Assembly: GCA_005790545.1 (NCBI GenBank)
Contig: SXUL01000015.1
Coordinates: 1-54,057 of the forward strand
Direction of reading: 5' to 3'
DNA: 54,057 nucleotides
Source of the DNA: Planctomycetia bacterium
Lineage (GTDB): Bacteria > Planctomycetota > GCA-002687715
Positions 50,887 through 54,057 of the stretch are shown in pieces; positions within the stretch are counted from its first letter, which is position 1; the number at the start of each line of letters is the position of its first letter. The notes below the pieces were generated by a model that saw only the letters and a program-made list of their open reading frames with translations, was not told where the DNA came from and searched no databases. The position numbers and the translations under genes were made by a program.

Positions 50887-52029
50887 TCAGACACCCGGCA
50901 GAAGTTCGCGGAGAGCCAGAACCGCGCGGGCAATCGCTGCGGCGGCCAAATCGATCTCGTCCGCAGTGTTTTGCTTGCAAAGGGACACGCGGATCGCTCC
51001 GAACAGATGGCTGTAAGGCACCCCCATGGCTTCGAGAACGTGACTGCCCCCGCCCATCGACGCGCTGCACGCTGAGCCCGAACTGATGGCGATACCCTCG
51101 CGCGCAAGACGGAGCACTACGCCAGCGCCTTCGAGACCTTCAAACGCCACGTTTGTGGTACCCGGCATGCGCTCGGCACCGGCTCCCTGGAAACGCACTC
51201 CGGGAATGTCCGCGAGCAGGGCTTCGAGCCGCACCGTAAGTTGACGCAAGTGGGCGCGCCGTTCACTGATTCCGCAGCCCATGACGCGTGCTGCGGCCGC
51301 CATCCCCGCAAGTGCCGCGGTGTTCTCGGTGCCGGCGCGACGCGCGCTTTCGTGGCTCGCGCCACGCAGCAACGGCACAAAGGCCGCACCACGCCGCACG
51401 AACAGTGCCCCCACACCCTTCGGGCCATGAAACTTGTGCGCCGCGATGGACAGGTAGTCGCAGCCGATCTCCTCGACGTTCAACACGCTCTTGCCGACGG
51501 CTTGCACGGCATCCACATGCAAGGGCACACGCGCAGCACGCGCGAGCGCGGCGGCCTCCTGAATGGGGAGCAGCACGCCTGTCTCGTTGTTCGAGAGCAT
51601 CAACGAGACGCAACAGGCCGGCCGAGCGAGTTCCCGCGCAAGGCCCGCGAGATCGAGACGGCCTTCCGCGTCCACACCCACGACGCTCACCTCATCGGCA
51701 CCATGGAGAGCCGCCTCGATCACCGCCTCGTGTTCGACCGTACTGCGGATGATGCGACGCGAACCGGTTGGCGCGGACTGCACGCAGGCATGCAAGGCCG
51801 TGTTGATGGCTTCTGTTCCACCGGAAGTGAACACGATCTCCGTGGGACGCGCACCCAGGAGGGCCGCCACGTCCACACGGGCGGCATCCACGACCGCGCG
51901 AGCAGCCTGGCCCGGCCCATGAATCGAAGAGGGGTTGCCTGGAACATGCTCCAGCACGTGCCGCATGGCCTCGATCACCGTCGGGTGAGGCGCGGTCGTG
52001 GCGTTGTTGTCGAGGTAGATCGTCCTCAT
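50887..52029 (-). CDS. Cysteine desulfurase (NifS/IscS family)
   Basis: 380 aa PLP enzyme that takes sulfur from cysteine for Fe-S cluster assembly and thio-modification. Seen: YLDNNATTAPHP, NNETGVLLPI, the PLP Lys in AAHKFHGPKG, RAGTENTA and the persulfide Cys in SSGSACSA. The start ATG overlaps the stop of the Bfd-like gene (ATGA), so the pair is coupled and likely works together as a NifS/scaffold or ferredoxin unit. Confidence 0.95.
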   Translation of the reverse strand: MRTIYLDNNATTAPHPTVIEAMRHVLEHVPGNPSSIHGPGQAARAVVDAARVDVAALLGARPTEIVFTSGGTEAINTALHACVQSAPTGSRRIIRSTVEHEAVIEAALHGADEVSVVGVDAEGRLDLAGLARELARPACCVSLMLSNNETGVLLPIQEAAALARAARVPLHVDAVQAVGKSVLNVEEIGCDYLSIAAHKFHGPKGVGALFVRRGAAFVPLLRGASHESARRAGTENTAALAGMAAAARVMGCGISERRAHLRQLTVRLEALLADIPGVRFQGAGAERMPGTTNVAFEGLEGAGVVLRLAREGIAISSGSACSASMGGGSHVLEAMGVPYSHLFGAIRVSLCKQNTADEIDLAAAAIARAVLALRELLPGV

Positions 52030-52262
52030 GCGCGTCCTGTCAGCCGCCGCAGCAAGCGCCGCAGGAATGAGCCTCTGGAAACCTGATCCGCCACGATGAG
52101 CTCCACGATTTCCACGTGACAACTCTTGCACCCGCCTCCCGCACGGCAATGTGCGGTGACTTCCCGCACATGGTCGAGTTCGTGCTCGCGGATGACGCGG
52201 CGCACCGTGTCGATGTCCACACCCATGCAGTGACACAGAGTGGGTGGAGGCGGCTTGCTCAT
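52026..52262 (-). CDS. Bfd-like [2Fe-2S]-binding protein
   Basis: 78 aa from the ATG at 52262. C10-x-C12, 32 residues, then C45-x2-C48, the BFD/NifU-central-domain pattern for a [2Fe-2S] cluster; an extra Cys39 is present. C-terminal basic tail (FLRRLLRRLTGR). Directly upstream of the cysteine desulfurase and overlapping it. Likely an Fe-S ferredoxin or a NifU-like scaffold fragment rather than bacterioferritin-associated, because no bacterioferritin gene is near. Confidence 0.85.
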   Translation of the reverse strand: MSKPPPPTLCHCMGVDIDTVRRVIREHELDHVREVTAHCRAGGGCKSCHVEIVELIVADQVSRGSFLRRLLRRLTGRA

Positions 52263-52319
52263 GCGCGGTGGACGCGCCTCATCTTGCCAGAAGGGCGGCG
52301 GCAGCCCCAACCCCATGGA

Positions 52320-53834
52320 TCACGACACATCGATCCAGTGGACATCCGCAAGGCCTGCGTCCTGGATCAGGTTTTGGGCGCGCCGCACGCTGGCCTGCGG
52401 TTTCGCGCCTGACAGCAGAAGGTAGAGCAGCGCAGCTTCCACATGGCCGGAATGCAGTGCACCGTCGAGCAACGCCATGGCCTGCTCCCGCTTCCCGAGT
52501 GCGAGCAGTGCTTGCACGCGGACGAGCAAGGCGCGCGGGCCCGCACCCGCCGCAAGTTGCAACGCCTCCTCCGCTTGACCGCGCTGGAGCGCGATGTGAG
52601 CCGCAAGCTCAGGACACACTCCCGCCGGAACGGCACATTCCGCGAGGAATCCGTGCCACTCAGCGCCCCGGAGCCCGATCCCGTTCGTGCCCGCCAGCAC
52701 ACCCGGGCAACGCGCAAGGCCTTGCGCTGCGTGCTGCCAGGCGAGTTCCAACGCCAGCCGGTCCGCACTTCCGCCGGGGATTCCCGATGCGCGCAGCCTC
52801 TCGGTGCGCCACAACACAGATGCCGTGGGGAACTGCCTCGCTGCAAGAAGTTGCTCGAAGCTCGTGGCCGCGAGGATGACGTCGCCGATGGAATCACCTT
52901 CGAGGATGGCGGTGTCGGCAACGGCCGCCGCCGCGTCGGGCGCCGCCTCGAGAGCCATTCCAAGTTGCGCAAGCGCGTGGGGCGCGAGACGTTCGCCTGC
53001 GCGACACCAGTGCACAAAGGGCGCTTTCACGCCGCCGAGAGCGTCCTCCAAGGCAGCCGCGAGGGATGCACCGTGCTTCGGAAACACAGCCACGCGCGTC
53101 GCGCTGCGTGCGGGAATACCGTGCAGTTTCTCGTCGAGCGGCTTGGCACCCCCGAGATCGAGCACGAACACTTCGAGAGGCGTGTAGTGCTGCCGCAGCA
53201 ACAAGTCCGTCAAAGTGGCTTCCAGCCCGTCGTCGCCCTCGGTCACCACAATGGCAGAGACGGGCAGTGTCGGAGCGACCGCGCCTGTGCTCTCCACTGT
53301 GACCGTTGTGACGCGCCTCCCGCGCAGTGCGAAGAGAGAACTCGGTGCACCGGGAACCGGTACGACCTCGCCTCCACAGGCCGCTGCCATCATGCGTTGC
53401 AGGCGTCCCTCCTCCGCACGTCCACGGCGTGGCAACACCAGCACGACATCCGCGCCATCGCCCAACATGGAGAGTGCTCGTTCCAGCGCATCAGCACTCT
53501 CGCGTTCCGGCAACTCGCTGATGAGCCCCGTGCTCGCCACCTGATCGTGCACCGGAAGCCCTTGTCCGTCGCGCGCACAACCGACAACGGCCACCGGGTG
53601 AGTGACACGCAGTTGGCGCCTGGTTTCGCGCACGCGCCGGTCCCCCGCATGCACGATGAGCTCGCTCGCACTTGAAGCAACACCTTCGAGAAGCTCCGGC
53701 GCTGGTGCTCCATGCAGAAACGCCGGCCCGCATTCGCCGAAGAGCGAGAGCTCCGCGCTGAGGCGCCGCAGGAATGCACGCAATGGCCCCGGGCTGGAGG
53801 CTTGGTCCGAAGTGTGCGACGAAGATTGGTCCAT
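52320..53834 (-). CDS. Degenerate glycosyltransferase-2-like protein with TPR-like tail
   Basis: 504 aa. Residues ~195-400 look like a GT-A fold: VSAIVVTEGDDGLEATLTDL, then VFVLDLGGAKPL where family members have a nucleotide-binding DDGS, and a later LGGVKAPFVHWCRAGERL where the metal-binding DxD should be. The DxD is not visible. The N-terminal ~180 residues are alpha/beta with no match; the C-terminal ~120 are helical and TPR-like (QALLALGKREQAMALLDGA). Probably inactive or using another mechanism. Overlaps the uppP stop by 1 base (TGATG). Confidence 0.7.
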   Translation of the reverse strand: MDQSSSHTSDQASSPGPLRAFLRRLSAELSLFGECGPAFLHGAPAPELLEGVASSASELIVHAGDRRVRETRRQLRVTHPVAVVGCARDGQGLPVHDQVASTGLISELPERESADALERALSMLGDGADVVLVLPRRGRAEEGRLQRMMAAACGGEVVPVPGAPSSLFALRGRRVTTVTVESTGAVAPTLPVSAIVVTEGDDGLEATLTDLLLRQHYTPLEVFVLDLGGAKPLDEKLHGIPARSATRVAVFPKHGASLAAALEDALGGVKAPFVHWCRAGERLAPHALAQLGMALEAAPDAAAAVADTAILEGDSIGDVILAATSFEQLLAARQFPTASVLWRTERLRASGIPGGSADRLALELAWQHAAQGLARCPGVLAGTNGIGLRGAEWHGFLAECAVPAGVCPELAAHIALQRGQAEEALQLAAGAGPRALLVRVQALLALGKREQAMALLDGALHSGHVEAALLYLLLSGAKPQASVRRAQNLIQDAGLADVHWIDVS

Positions 53835-54057
53835 CACAGCCACAGCAACGCCGCAACGCCGACCGCAAGACACCAAGGCCCGAACACCCACAGCTGGCCG
53901 CGAGCAATGAAGCGCATGAGCCAGCGCAAGGTGATCCAACTCACAATGAATGAGGTGCCGACGCCGACGAGAAGTTGCAGGGGTTGAATTGCACCCTCCG
54001 CCAGCGCCACTCCGACATGGCGGATTTCGAGAAGATTCGCGCCGAGAATGGCCACCA
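53834..54057 (-). CDS. uppP: Undecaprenyl-diphosphatase (UppP/BacA), C-terminal fragment
   Basis: The gene enters from beyond the window, so only the last ~74 residues are seen. They have AILGANLLEIR, then LLVGVGTSFIVSWITLRWLM and the C-terminal membrane segments with RFIARGQLWVFGPWCLAVG, matching the end of UppP, which recycles the undecaprenyl carrier for cell-wall synthesis. Its stop overlaps the start of the next gene. Confidence 0.8.
   Translation of the reverse strand, partial: VAILGANLLEIRHVGVALAEGAIQPLQLLVGVGTSFIVSWITLRWLMRFIARGQLWVFGPWCLAVGVAALLWL

Noticed and set aside
48744-54057. A BMC-H hexamer gene hidden downstream of the BMC operon
   Set aside because: All frames in this stretch are accounted for by other families; no ~90-aa BMC-H pattern was seen.

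Overview
The window is dense, GC-rich bacterial DNA with about 49 protein genes, mostly in short operons with stop/start overlaps (ATGA, GTGA, TGATG). No rRNA, tRNA, insertion sequence, prophage or CRISPR array was recognised. The source is most likely a member of the Planctomycetota or a near relative in the PVC group. This is inferred from a double-length UvrA (1921 aa, the arrangement also known from Chlamydia), a bacterial XPB helicase, a GreA domain on a very long N-terminal extension, bacterial microcompartment (BMC) vertex proteins, and several large secreted proteins of unknown function.

Layout. 1-11.7 kb: GreA-fusion protein, then a leftward repair block (uvrA, XPB helicase, XPB-partner protein). 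11.9-16.7 kb: DUF6065-like protein, moaA, an EF-P-like protein with an atypical tip loop, a secreted protein and an inositol-monophosphatase-family enzyme. 16.7-24.3 kb: rarA, dacB, a frameshifted secreted-protein gene, an intact secreted-protein gene, galE and a TPR lipoprotein-like or exported protein. 24.4-27.6 kb: PilZ protein, purC-purE-mtnA, a small conserved-looking protein. 27.7-36.8 kb: a RegB-like redox sensor kinase with a response regulator whose AAA+ domain looks inactive, a cupredoxin-like protein, thiC, and the ResB/CcsA pair for cytochrome c maturation. 36.8-41.5 kb: queD-like, folE, DUF2203, nth, a small exported protein, and a HEAT-repeat/cyclophilin fusion.

41.5-48.7 kb is the most interesting region. 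A nucleoside transporter (nupC), purine nucleoside phosphorylase (punA) and cytidine deaminase (cdd) run rightward. Facing them is a leftward operon of BMC vertex protein, RpiB-like protein, two more BMC vertex proteins, deoC and udp. A phosphohexomutase-family enzyme lies divergent from nupC. Together they read as a nucleoside/deoxynucleoside catabolic route: import, deamination, phosphorolysis to (deoxy)ribose 1-phosphate, mutase step to the 5-phosphate, then aldol cleavage of deoxyribose 5-phosphate to acetaldehyde and glyceraldehyde 3-phosphate. The last step is probably enclosed in a protein shell. DeoC and the RpiB-like protein both carry N-terminal amphipathic helices that look like encapsulation peptides. 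No hexameric shell protein or aldehyde dehydrogenase is in the window, so the rest of the shell must be encoded elsewhere if the compartment exists.

48.7-54.1 kb: membrane protein, bifunctional-nuclease-family protein, an L,D-transpeptidase-fold protein lacking the catalytic Cys, cysteine desulfurase with a Bfd-like [2Fe-2S] protein, a degenerate glycosyltransferase/TPR protein, and the 3' end of uppP.

Two kinds of gene start recur: genes with a clear Shine-Dalgarno and a -10-like TAnnnT 30 or more bases upstream, and genes with no Shine-Dalgarno and a -10-like hexamer ending 6-8 bases before the start codon, which may be leaderless.
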